From Tenrec ecaudatus (taxonomy: Eukaryota; Chordata; Mammalia; Afrosoricida; Tenrecidae): a stretch of DNA of 64,000 bases. Numbering within the stretch: position 1 is the first letter of the stretch; every line of letters starts with the position of its first letter. The notes beneath the pieces were generated by a model. It ran no database searches. It saw nothing but the letters and a program-made list of their open reading frames with translations, and was not told where the DNA came from. The position numbers and the translations under genes were made by a program. The DNA is taken from assembly GCF_050624435.1 (NCBI RefSeq), contig NC_134535.1, positions 125,847,731 to 125,911,730 on the forward strand, given 5' to 3'. Positions 38,880 to 49,939 of this stretch are shown here, piece after piece.

Positions 38880-38972
38880 GAAACCAGACTGAGATGCCAC
38901 CAAGATGCAATGACTTCATGTCTGACCCAGTGAATTCCACAACCTCAAGGAATAGTGTTGTCAATTGCTCAG
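38880..38972 (+). CDS. Linker exon 4 of SRCR cassette 4
   Basis: A 93-bp phase 1-1 exon, acceptor ccgtag, donor gtaagt. It encodes GNQTEMPPRCNDFMSDPVN...VVNCSG. A D-to-N change creates an extra sequon (NST), giving three potential N-glycosylation sites in 31 residues. The intron to the SRCR exon is 77 bp. Confidence 0.85.
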
Positions 38973-39049
38973 GTAAGTATTCCCAGAGGAAGGATAGCCC
39001 TTCTCATGTCTGTGTAAATGTCTCCACTGACTTGACTCTCTCTTCTCAG

Positions 39050-39364
39050 AGAGCAGACAGCTCCGCCTGGTCAACGGGGACAGTCGCTGTGCAGGGAGAG
39101 TGGAGATCTATTACCAAGGTTACTGGGGCACCATTTGTAGTGTTGGCTGGGACATGAAGGATGCCCAGGTGGTGTGCAGACAGCTCGGCTGTGGAGAAGC
39201 TCTCGCAATCATGCCTTGGGCTCTCTTTGGTGTGGGATCAGGCCCTATCTGGCTGGACAAACTGGGATGCAGAGGAATGGAGTCTCATGTGTGGTCATGC
39301 CCATCCAGTGGCTGGGGGCAGCACTACTGCGATCACAGCTATGACACAGGAGTCTTCTGCTCAG
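39050..39364 (+). CDS. SRCR exon, cassette 4 (diverged, acidic site lost)
   Basis: A 315-bp phase 1-1 exon for a complete eight-cysteine group B SRCR domain. The sequence around the second cysteine is [14 protein letters not shown], so both aspartates D31-D32 of the usual cation site are replaced by S and V. Position 98 is Y (CDHSYDTGV). It shares [10 protein letters not shown] and [12 protein letters not shown] with cassette 5, marking a subclass distinct from cassettes 1-3. [14 protein letters not shown] differs from [14 protein letters not shown]. It lies 7,297 bp after the cassette 3 SRCR exon; the extra length is mainly the MARCHF2 retrocopy upstream. Intact splice sites and frame. Confidence 0.9.
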
Positions 39365-40629
39365 GTATGGTTATTTTCTCGTCCGTTGACTGGGAGGATG
39401 GAAAGTTCCAGAGCAACACATAGCTTGACTATTTGGGTGATTGATTAACCACAGTGTCTGAAACACAAACTCATGGTCTCTGATTGCTCACAGCCTCTGT
39501 GCAGAATAAACTTCCCACTCGGTGGTAAACTGCTGGTGTTTCCTTCTCCAGGGTGTTGACTAAAAAAATAGTACACTCTAGTGTTTTCCTAAACAAAATT
39601 ATTTCCTATATTTGCTTTTATAATTTTCTTTCTATTAGAATGCACATTTCAAAACCACTACACTCACTCCCTGAGTGACAAGAGCCTCCACGAGGGAAGG
39701 AGGAGAGTGGACTGCCTTTTCACCTCACTTTGAGGCCCAGTTCAGTTGAGGGTTTCTGTCCACATAGAGGGAGGACAGTGCTTTGCACAGAGTTGGTAGG
39801 AAGAGAGTATTCCACTTAATAAATCAGATAATAGTCAGACCAGAGTGTTCAGAATATCTTGGCTGTAAGGACCAGAAAACTATTTGAAATTCTCTGAGAC
39901 ACAGGATTCTCCTTCCACTATTTCCAGAAAAAGATTCTCTCCTTTAAAAAAAGTTTTTAGAAAGAACAGACACTGATCTCATATGTAGAAGGACATTCAC
40001 TCAAGCCCTTACAGGTCAGTAAAAGATGGAATAAATATGAACTGCTATGTGTTATGATAAGATAATACAAAATTGATACATAACGCTTCCAGGGTATAAG
40101 AGAAGAGAGTATCATGAGTGTTTTGCTTTGTGTGTTTTATTAAAAAGCAAGTAAAGACACTAGTAAAACTTTTGAAAAATGTGAAAATCACTTATAGGAT
40201 CTGTGGATGGATGCAGGGGCAGCTGACAAAAGGTCCCTAGGATTTCTCTGTGGACCTGATAGCCCAGGGGTAGTGTAAAGAATATCAGGGGTGGATTTAT
40301 GTGAATTCTCTAGGGCTCGTTGCATTGGATTAAAAAGACTGTGAGCTGAGACCTGGGTGTAGAGGAAATGAGAATAATGTCAGAGAATATCCTATTGACT
40401 TAATCTGATTGGATAAGGTGCCCTAGAACAATCCCACTTAAAGAGAGCTAATAGAATTCGGATATAAATAGATATAGTGTCTGTGGTCTTAAAGACTTGA
40501 AGAAAAACAAGCGGCCATCTAGCTCAGAAGCAACAAAGCCCACAGGGAAGTAGCACACCAGCCTGTGAGATCAAGATATGCTGATGCTATCAGTTATCCG
40601 GCATCAAAGAACAATAAATCATATCATTG

Positions 40630-41485
40630 TGTGCTCACCTCCCTGATACAATTACTGAATACAAATGTGTGCATAAGCAAATGTGGTGATGAAAGTTGAT
40701 AGTGCCCAGCTATCAAAAGATACAGCATCTGGTATTTTAAAGGCTTGAAGGTAAACAAGTGGCCATCTAGCTGAGAAGCAACAAAGCCCACATGGAAGAA
40801 GTACACCAGCCTATGTGATTATGAAGTGTCGAAGGGATGAGGTATCAGCCATCATGGAACAAACTAATCATATCGTTGTGAATGAGGGGAATGAGGAAAG
40901 GGGAACCAAAGCCCATTTGTAGGCAACTGGACATCCTCTTATGGAAGGGTCTCGCAGAGGAGAGGAGCCAGTCAGGGTGCAGTGTAGCAATGATGAAACA
41001 TACAACTTTCCTCTAGTTCCAAAATGCTTCCTCCTCTCCCACTATCATGATTCTAATTCTACCTTACAAATCTGACTAGACCAGCAGATGTACACTGGTA
41101 CAGATAGGAACTGGAAACACTGGGAATCCAGGGCAGATGATCCCTTCAGGACCAGTGCTCAGAGTGGCGATACCAGGAGAGTGGAGTGGGGGTGGGGGGA
41201 GAAGAGGGTACTGACTACAGGGATCTACATATAACCTCCTCCTTGGGGGACGGACAACAGAAAAGTTGGTGAAAGGAGACGTCAGGTAGTGTAAGAAATG
41301 ACAAAACAATTATAATTTATGAATTGAATGGTTCATGGGGGTCGAGGGAATGAACTGATGCCAGGGGCTTACATGGAGAGCAAATGTTTTGAGAATGATG
41401 AGGATAACGAACGTAAAAATGTGCTTTATACAATTGATATATGTATGGAATGTGATGAGAGTTGTATGAGGCCACAATAAAATGA
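40630..41485 (+). mobile_element. LINE 3' end
   Basis: Sense copy from tgctcacctccctgatac to gccacaataaaatg. It begins where unit 4 homology stops. Confidence 0.65.
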
Positions 41486-42539
41486 TTTTAAAAATACATC
41501 AAATAAAACATCCATAGGGGGGAAAAATAACAACCCACCGCCAAAAAAAAAAAAAAGTCACAGCCACCCCTGTCAACACTCATCTTGGTGCCCCAAATGC
41601 TAGACTTGCTTGGGTTCATTTGAACTGCTGACTCCAAATGGCACAGTTAGCTCTGGATTTGAAGGTACGGAGCACATGACAACCACCACTCTTCACTGCT
41701 CACTCATGACAAATCAGGACACTGTAATGTAGTGTCTAAATTAATGCCTTGTGAGCATGAAGGAAACTAATTATGAAGGAGCAGTGGAGTGCGTGAGAAT
41801 CTCCTTGTTTCACACTGAAATCACAGATTCTGATGCACACTCTCCAGTCACTCGACACAAGAAATGAGATGACATGGTCTCTCCAATGCAATTTCTGAAT
41901 CCGCACCCCAGCAACCCCAGGAACAAGCCAAACCACCCATACACCGAGAAAACAAATTTGTGTTGGGCTTTGTAATCACTTCAATTCCAACTCACAGAGA
42001 CCCTACGTAGGGTTTCTAAGGATATAACTATTACAGGAGCAGAGAGCCGCCTGGGTCATCCACAGTATAAATATAGACACATCCATGCTCCTATTTTTTG
42101 TGCAAAATGCATATATCATTTCCCATCATTTACTTTAAGTTTTGCGTTGTTTCAGACACTGAAAAGGAATATCACACCAGCAACATGCACATGACTTCTG
42201 TTGCTCTATCTGGACACATGGTCACTCTGGCTTTTTAATCCATTGCACTCGGTGCAGTTGAACAGACAATACCTACCATTACATTTAGATGAATCACTGG
42301 ATTCTTCCTCCCCTTTTTTACAGATGGAGTTGTGGCCAAATCTCCAAGATTACATATAGTTTCTATAACTGTATTAGGTATTCGTATAACACACTCACAT
42401 AAAGAACACTTCCAAAAATATAATGTCCAACGTAAGGTGCTTTGTGGAGAGAAAACAAAAGCCACACAATTTGTGATTGACAAGAACAGATAAGGCATAC
42501 ATTGTTTTCACAAACATAAGCTCTTCAGGAATCCCCACT
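41486..42539. other. No recognised gene
   Basis: Intronic DNA after a LINE tail and a 14-A run near 41550. Only the truncated SINE at 41960 is identifiable. Confidence 0.35.
41960..42075 (-). mobile_element. AfroSINE fragment, antisense
   Basis: ttcaattccaactcacagag, gggtttctaaggatataac, aggagcagagagccgcc. Truncated. Confidence 0.5.
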
Positions 42540-43590
42540 TTGGTATAAATATAGGCATGTAAACATGTAAATATGTTCTATATAAGGATAGGGGTATTGA
42601 TCTATGTACATATACTTATATGTTAAAGTATTAAGGTAGCAAATGAACTTAGGGCCTCTGCTAAAGTCTTCCCTCAACACAAGAACACTTTGTTCTAATA
42701 ACTTGGCACTCCATGATACTCACCTTCTTGACAAAATTGCTGAAGACAAAATGGGTGCATAAGCATATGTGGTGAAAAAAGCTCATGATGCCAAGGTATA
42801 AAAAGATATAGCATCTGGGGTCTTAAAGGCTTGAAGTTAAACAAGCAGCCGCCTAGCAGGGAAGCAACAAAGCTTACTTGGAAGAACAAACCAGTCTGTG
42901 TGACCACGAGGGATCAGGTATCAGAAGATCAAAAACAATTATACCAATGTGAATGAGGGGGGTTATAGTGGAGACCCAAAGCCCATCAGTAGACAATTGG
43001 ACATTCCCTCACAGAAGGGTCACACAAAAAGGACAATTCAGCCAGGGTGCAGTTGAGCACCAATAAAACAGACAACATTCCTCAGGTTCTTTAATGCTTC
43101 CTCCCGCCCCTCCCAGCCCCAATATCGTGACCCCTGTTTTACCTCACAAATCCTGCTAGACCAGAATATGTACATCCATACAAATAAGAGCTTTTGGCAC
43201 GCTGAAGCCAGGACAGATAAACCCCTCGGAAGCAGTAATGACAGTAGTAATGCTATGAGAGGAGGAGCAGGGGGAGTAAGGGGGGAAAGTGGAAGCCTAT
43301 AGCAATGATGGATGTGTAACACGCCACCCCCACTCCCAAGGGGATGCATAAGAGAACCAATTGTGAACGGATATAGTGGATGGTGTAAGATATGAATAAT
43401 CATAATAATGTATCATTTATCAAGGGCACATGAAGGTGGATGGTGGGGTAGGGAGGGAAAGCGAGTTGATAATAAGAGCTCAAGTACAAAAATAACGTTT
43501 AAAAAATGATGATGGCAACATATGTACAACTTTCCTTGATATAATTGATTTATGGATTGTTGTAATATTTGCGAGAGCCCCCAAAAATGA
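42540..43590 (+). mobile_element. LINE 3' end
   Basis: Sense copy with ggtcttaaaggcttgaag near 42819 and a degraded end at about 43580 (gcccccaaaaatgatttt). Confidence 0.6.
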
Positions 43591-43844
43591 TTTTAAAAGA
43601 AAAGAATCCCCTCCTTCTCTTTGAAGTGTAGCTCCTTTATGTGTGGGGTTGTCTCATCCTCCCCTGCCTTCTCTGACCTTGTTGAATAAATCATTGACAC
43701 GTCCCACCCAATGTAGAAAACTGCCATCCATTATCTCCTATGATATCACGTGTTTCTTCTCTTTCTTTCCCTCTCCTCTCCTCCCTGTTCTCCACTCTAT
43801 TCTCTCCTCCCCGTCCTTCCATGACCCCAACCCTGTATGCTACA

Positions 43845-43960
43845 TGTACTGAGCATGAGGAGACAGACTGGGCTTTCTACTCCCATAAACAGATACCGTC
43901 TCATAACCCACGGGGTCACTGTGAGTCACCATTGACGAGATGGTGGTGAGTGTGAGCATG
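43845..43960 (+). mobile_element. AfroSINE fragment, sense
   Basis: acagataccgtctcataacc, cacggggtcactgtgagtc. 3' half only. Confidence 0.5.
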
Positions 43961-45344
43961 TGGCAAATGATCTTCACTCTCCATTAGTTTTCCATTCTTT
44001 TTCTCAGTGCCTTGCTTTTAAATTTTTTATTCATCTCAGTTGTAAGTCACCCACTGTGTACAGCATGTTTTTATTATTTTTATAATTTGCTGTAACTTGG
44101 GAACCAATACATATGTCAGACTATTCCATAATTCAGGCATGTCAAGCATAATTGTGTAATTTATTCCACAATCACATGTTTTCCATAACATTATTACCTT
44201 CCTGGATTTCTGACACAATCTCCCTATTATCTCCTCCACATATATATATATCCCCCTTTCCCCAAACCCCTCTTATAGTTTCCCTGTAGGCTCAACATCC
44301 CTGGGGTTCCTTTACTGAAAAATAAGACAACTAACACAGGTTCAAGAGGGTGAGCCCCAATAGTGACCTACTTCTGAGATACTCAATAATATAACTGAAT
44401 ATAAGCAGAACATAACAGAATGACCACCTCTGGGTTGCCAGGATAACACGTATATTGCTACAGGATACAGGCTGCTAATGTACGAAAACCTTGTTTGCTC
44501 GCCAATCAACACTGTCCTGCTCTTAGGACAGCTGTCCTCTACCTCAGACAGTGTGTTCTCCAGGTCAAGTCCGCAGGTCACCAGTGTGTCTGGGGTAGAG
44601 TCCAGTTCACCCAGTGGAGTTCCCAGTTGGGGTCTCACCAATGCAGCCTCTGGAGCATAGCATCCACCTCAAAGATCCAGGACATGCACCTCACTGTCCC
44701 AGTGCTGTGCAGCATCCAGCCTGGGTGCCCAGGATACCCCGAGATGTCCTACGTCAATTCTGCCTTCCTGCTGCACCCCACTAATGCCCTCCCTACCTGG
44801 TGATACAAAGGGCATCCTGAGACTGTCCTCCCCACACCTGGCTGTCAGCCCTTCCACATCTACCCCCAACAGACATGCACCTATGTTCTCCCTGATGTGA
44901 CGATTCCCTCTCCCCTCTCTTGTGCTGCCCCTTCCATTCCCATCAGTAAGCCTCATCCCTCTGACAGGGCCACCTCCCTCGCTGGGAGACCTCACCCAAG
45001 ACCCACCTGGCTACCACTCAGCAGACAGTATCTACCCTCTCCCCGACATCTGATCCCAGATATTATGAGGTTCCCTTTGGCCAAGTGACCTACACTGTAC
45101 TTATCTGGAGTGGATGATGGGTGGTCCAGCTCTTTACCAGGCTGTCTGGTCTCCCACCAGAATGCTGGATGGCATGCGAACGTGAGCTGTATCCATTCTG
45201 CTGCCTGTTCCTACCGCATGGATTCCTAACTTCACTCAGCACCCTGTCTTCCAGACCCTTCCACGGCCTGAGGGGTTTCATGGTTTCATGCCTGTTTTTA
45301 AGGGATGCAATGTACTTCAGTGTCTGCATGTACCAGAATTTTGT
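43961..45344. other. Unassigned intronic stretch, GC-richer 44480-45290
   Basis: The 44480-45290 part is clearly GC-richer than its surroundings and open in several frames, but no domain, splice pattern or repeat family is recognised. It might be a retroposed sequence or LTR. Confidence 0.3.
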
Positions 45345-46190
45345 TGTTTTAAGATCATTTTATTGGGGCTCTTACAGCTCTTACAGCAATCCGTACATCA
45401 ATCGTATCAAGCATATTTGTACACATGTTGCCATTATTATTTTCTAGACATTTACTGTCTATTTGAGCTCTTGATATCATCAGCTTCTCTTTTTCCCCTT
45501 CCTCCTACCCCACTTCCACCCTCGCAGCCCCTTGATAAAGTATAAATTATTATTTTCAATTCTTCCACTGATCACTGGGGAGGTTTGTATATGCATCGAA
45601 GATTGCTATCATTTCCCTCTTGTTCTCCTCCTGCCCCCACCTTCACTCTCCCTTCCTGGTAAAGCTACTCCCATTTCTGTTTCTGAGGGATTTATCTGAC
45701 CTGCAAACCTGTGTCATGAACTCTTATCTGTCCCTGTGCACATGCTCCGGTCTATCCCAAAGTGTAAGACAGGACTGGGGTCATGATAGTGGGAGTGAGG
45801 AAGCCTCAAACAAATGAAGGAACATTGTGTATTTCCTCAGTGCTATATTCCGCCCTAGTCACTCATTCCTTCCTTGAGACCCTTCTATGAGGGGATTTCC
45901 TATTGTCCACAGATGGTTTTGGGATCTCTACTCCAACCCCCCTCATTCACAACAATATGGGGTTTTTATTTCTTTTGATGCCTTTTACCTGATCTGGTCG
46001 ACACCTCATTCATGATCACACAGGCTTGTACCAGTTTCTTGATTCATTCTTCTATGATGGGAATTTAGGCTGCTTCCAGCTTCCTGCTATTTCCAGCCAT
46101 TTCCTCATTCTTGCATAACTGTGCTGTGATGAACATGCTCTGTTTCTTATTTATTTTGAGACAACCTGCTTTTTAAATGGACTATTCATG
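45345..46190 (-). mobile_element. LINE 3' end, antisense
   Basis: Starts cattttattggggctcttac (reverse of the AATAAAATG end) and continues through the family's reverse landmarks. Confidence 0.65.
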
Positions 46191-46249
46191 TCATAACTCG
46201 TAACATTCAATTTTCCATAATAACTGACCTTTTAATGATTTTAATACAG

Positions 46250-46485
46250 TTGAGGAGCCTGGTGGGGCCCTACCCACTGTGCTGCTCACAGAAAGGTCAG
46301 TAGTTAATTTCTACCAGCCACTCTGTGTGTGAAGGATGGGACTTTCTACTGCCATGTAGAGTTCCTGTCTCCTGATAAGAGCCCCAATAAAGTGATTAAA
46401 AATAAAAAGACAGTCACAGTCTCAGAAAACCTTGGTGGTACTTCTACTCTGTCCTAGAGGGTCTCTGATTCTTATGTTGGCATGT
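46250..46485 (+). mobile_element. AfroSINE, sense, split by LINE tail
   Basis: gaggagcctggtggggccc head and tctactctgtcctagagg body are separated by a short LINE end (ataagagccccaataaagtg, about 46375-46410). Confidence 0.55.
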
Positions 46486-47339
46486 ACATTGTAACGTATT
46501 TAGATTTTCCATGATTCTCCTCTCTCTCTCCTTCCCTCCATGCTCCTGGACATCGAGCCATAAAGTCTCCGGGTGCTGACTCCAAGGGCTTTCTCTTCTT
46601 CTAGTCGGCCCTCTCTTCACGACTTGGGGAATTTGTCACATGATCCCTTCTCTTTGCATGCAGGGTAACTGTCCTAATGCAACGTTTGCATTCTACATAG
46701 AAACATCTCAAAGAATGCTGTGGGATATATATATATTTTTAAGTAAAGCAAAGCAGGTGACGATGAAGCTTCAGGTCTCTAAATCCAACCCAGAGCCTAG
46801 CACATGTACTTCTAGTTGCCTTTTGTTTCTCGTTCTTAGCCTTCACAGATTCCAAATCAGAGTCTATACTTTGTTGCTCAGTAGCAAGAAAATAAACCCA
46901 TATTCACTCTTCTTTCCCATGTGAGGGCTTAGTTCTTTGAGCTCCCTCTTTCATAGCTTCAATATTACACAAATATGTCAGGAGAGAAGCTGATGAGTGC
47001 ATAGTGGTCTCTATTCCCAAAATGTATCAGCATACCCACAAGGAGGAACCATGAAAATTATCATGTTTCTCTGTCCGGCAGCAGCTCCCATCCTTTCTGA
47101 GCACAGATCCTCAGCCATTAGCCCTGATCCTAAACTGTAAACTTCCATGAGTGAGAAAGAACATACAAGTCCTTGGCTAACCTCTGAGAGACTTATTCCC
47201 CAATATTGACGCCTCCCTTGCTTCCACAAATATAGTTCATATTTAGTGTAGACGGCTCCCACAAACGTAAAGTCTCTTCCATGTGTTTAACTTGATGTGG
47301 AGGTTGGGACACAATGTACTGAGCACTCTGATTCTCCTT
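46486..47339. other. No recognised feature
   Basis: Intronic DNA between a SINE and a LINE segment; no SRCR-type motif in any frame. Confidence 0.35.
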
Positions 47340-48010
47340 GAACAGCTCCTGGTCAGGTGGTTTGGTGGCCCCAGGGGCCGTGCCCACCAGGCAGAGCGCT
47401 CTCCTCACTTCCTCCCTGTGGGAACCTCTTTCCACCTTCCTTCTTTCTGATGCCTTTTGCCCTTTGGATTCACCCCGGGGCAATTGTTCCCTGGTTGGTC
47501 CCCTGTGGTTGACTGTTCCCAGGGGAGCATACATCCCTGGAGCTATTGTTCACCTCACAAGACTGTCTGTTGTTTGACTGAACTCTGAGCCACAAGAGTA
47601 AGTTCGGTTCCAGGTTGGCAGGATATGTAAGCGCCATAGTCTCAGGGGTTCCCCACATTCTCTGTCAGATTGTAAGTCTGGTCATTTCATGGGTTTTAGT
47701 CTGTTTGACACGTTGCCCCGCTCTGTGCAGGAGCTCCTCTTGTGGTTTGCGTTCTCTCACAGAGCACTCCGCACTCCTGAACCGGCATCCGTTTATTCCT
47801 TCTCTGGCCGGAAGCACTGCCAGGTGAGCAGCCCAGGTGCTGACTGCATCCTCGTTGCTCTAACTTCTGCATTAAAGACTCCGAGCTCCCAGGGAGACTT
47901 TCAGCTCCCAGCTCGATGGCACTTGTGGTTGGTTTGTAAAAGTCTGTTCAGCAGCTGGTCCATATCCACGACTACCTGACTGAAGTCTCTAGTTCTGCTC
48001 ACTGAGGGAA
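47340..48010 (+). mobile_element. LINE 3'-UTR-like segment
   Basis: Shares tctgttgtttgactgaac and the ggttcc...ctcaggggttcc region with the element at 9545. It ends before the cassette 5 acceptor region. Confidence 0.5.
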
Positions 48011-48203
48011 ACGCCACTAATTGCTGAGGGCAGAGTTTCTGACATGTCTGGTACATCCTCTTAGCGTCTGGCTTCACACTCTACAAAGGAGAAGGTTAGC
48101 AGTGATAGGGCCTAAGAAATAGATTCCATACACAAGCTTATTTCAGTTTGAATTAATTTATTATTCTTCAATGCTACTGTCTTGGATCATTTTGTTTCTG
48201 TAG

Positions 48204-48296
48204 AAAACCAGACTGAGATGCCACAAAGATGCAATGACTTCATGTCTGACACAGTGGATTCCACAACCTCAAAGGACAGCACTGTCAATTGCTCAG
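48204..48296 (+). CDS. Linker exon 5 of SRCR cassette 5
   Basis: A 93-bp phase 1-1 exon, acceptor ctgtag, donor gtgagc. It encodes ENQTEMPQRCNDFMSDTVD...TVNCSG and keeps both cysteines and both sequons; the first residue becomes E because the exon begins AA. The intron to the SRCR exon is 76 bp. Unlike units 1-4 there is no RTE fragment upstream, so this cassette predates or escaped that insertion. Confidence 0.83.
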
Positions 48297-48372
48297 GTGA
48301 GCATTCCCGAAAGAAGGATAGCCCTTCCATGTCTGTATAAATGTCTCCACTGACTTGAATCTCTCTCCTCAG

Positions 48373-48687
48373 AGAGCAGACAGCTCCGCCTGGTCAACGG
48401 GGACAGTCGCTGTGCAGGGAGAGTGGAGATCTATTACCAAGGTTACTGGGGCACCATTTGTAGTCGCAGCTGGGACATGCAGGATGCCCAGGTGGTGTGC
48501 AGACAGCTCGGCTGTGGAGAAGCCCTCGCAATCATGCCTTTGGGTCACTTTGGTGTGGGATCAGGCCCTATCTGGCTGGATGAACTGGGATGCACAGGAA
48601 TGGAGTCTCGTGTGTGGTCATGCCCATCCCGTGGCTGGGGGCAGCACTACTGCGATCACAGCTATGACGCAGGAGTCATCTGCTCAG
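48373..48687 (+). CDS. SRCR exon, cassette 5 (diverged, acidic site lost)
   Basis: A 315-bp phase 1-1 exon for a complete eight-cysteine group B SRCR domain. The cation-site aspartates are replaced ([12 protein letters not shown]) and position 98 is Y (CDHSYDAGV), as in cassette 4. [14 protein letters not shown] and [14 protein letters not shown] distinguish it from cassette 4. The 1.2 kb downstream resembles the downstream intron of units 1-4 but is interrupted by two private SINEs. It is the last cassette before the b-type exon, 6.9 kb downstream. Confidence 0.9.
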
Positions 48688-48924
48688 GTATGGTTATTGT
48701 CTTGTCCACTGGCTGGGAGAAAGGAAGTCTGCAGAGCACAGCATATCTTAACTCTTGGGTGATTGATTCACCACAGTGTCTTAACCACAAACTCATGGTC
48801 TTCGATGACTCAAAGCATCCGTGAAGAACAACTTCATTTCTTCCCACTGAGTGGTAAGCTGCTTGTTTTCCATCTCCAGTGGTCTTGACTAACAAATAGT
48901 ATGCTCTAGTGTCATCCAGAGACG

Positions 48925-49105
48925 CTCTGGTGGTTCAGTGCTTGCTCGCTGAGCTGTGTTCAAGTTCAGCGATTGAAAACCACGAGCTCCTCCTCTGAGG
49001 AAGGACAGAGGTTCTACTTGTGTAAAGAGTTACCGTCTCAGAAATGCACAGGCCAATTCTACCCTGCCCTGTAGGCTTGCTCTGAGCTGGCTTCAACATA
49101 ATGAT
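48925..49105 (+). mobile_element. AfroSINE, sense, private to unit 5
   Basis: gacgctctggtggttcagtg to ttctaccctgccctgtagg. Absent at the matching intron position of units 1-4. Confidence 0.65.
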
Positions 49106-49404
49106 GGGAATTTCTTCATATGAGTACTATCCTAATTAAAATCAAATTTTATAACGTTAAACATAATCTCTTTCTAGAAAAGTAATAGGAAACTGTGAGG
49201 ACCATAAAACTAAGAGTAAATTGTCCTGAGTCACAGGATTCTCCTTCCATTATTCCTGGAAAAGCTTCTCTCTCCCTTTTCTCCTTTGAAACAACATCCC
49301 TGTGAGCTCAGATTTTGGGGAATACTTCACAGACAATTGCGAGTCAGTAGAAGATACAATAAGGATCAATTGGTGTGTCAATATGTAATGCTTCCCTTGA
49401 TATA

Positions 49405-49612
49405 AAACCAAGCTCAATGCCACTGAATTGATTCCTACTCACAGCAACCCTGCAGGATATAAGATAACTTTCCCTGTGTATTTTTGTGACTGAAGCTCCT
49501 AACAAGGACAGAGAGTTTCATCTTTCTCCCGAGGAGCAGCTGATGTCTTTGAACAGCTGGCCTGGCAGGCAGCAAGGCAACATGTGATCCACTTTGCCAC
49601 CTGGGCCCCTTC
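49405..49612 (-). mobile_element. AfroSINE, antisense, in unit 5 flank
   Basis: aagctcaatgccactgaatt, cctactcacagcaaccc, tttgccacctgggcccc. Confidence 0.65.
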
Positions 49613-49939
49613 CCCCGTACTGTAAGAGAAGTGAATTTGAGGGCTTTGTTTTGTGAGGTTTTAGAATGCAGGCAAAGAGACCAGTAGTATCTTTGAAGAA
49701 GGTAGAGAGGGCTTCGAGTAGCTGAGGGTAAAGAACAAGGAGCTGACTCAGATTACCTAAGTGGTCTCTGTGCACGTGGAAGCCCAGGTGTGATGGGAAG
49801 ACTATCAAGTGTGTGTCTATGTGAATTCTGTATATCTAATTGTAATGAAAGAAAGAGATTGAGATTGGGGTATAGAGGAGGTGATAATGTAGGCAGAAAA
49901 TGCCCCAATGTTGAAATTTGATTAAATAAGTTGCCTAAG

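Larger units (their letters stand above)
33833..40629 (+). repeat. Tandem unit 4 (about 6.8 kb with retrocopy)
   Basis: Same order, but carrying the 1.28-kb MARCHF2 retrocopy. It retains a 27-bp intron segment at 40359-40385 that is missing from units 1-3 but has a counterpart in the cassette 5 flank. Similarity to the other units ends near 40629, where one LINE 3' end is joined to another LINE copy. Confidence 0.78.

Noticed and set aside
19439..48687. Each cassette as a separate small gene or decayed gene copy
   Set aside because: No first exon, transmembrane exon or b/c/e exon occurs between cassettes, and all five stay open with good splice sites. Kept as a lower-probability alternative.
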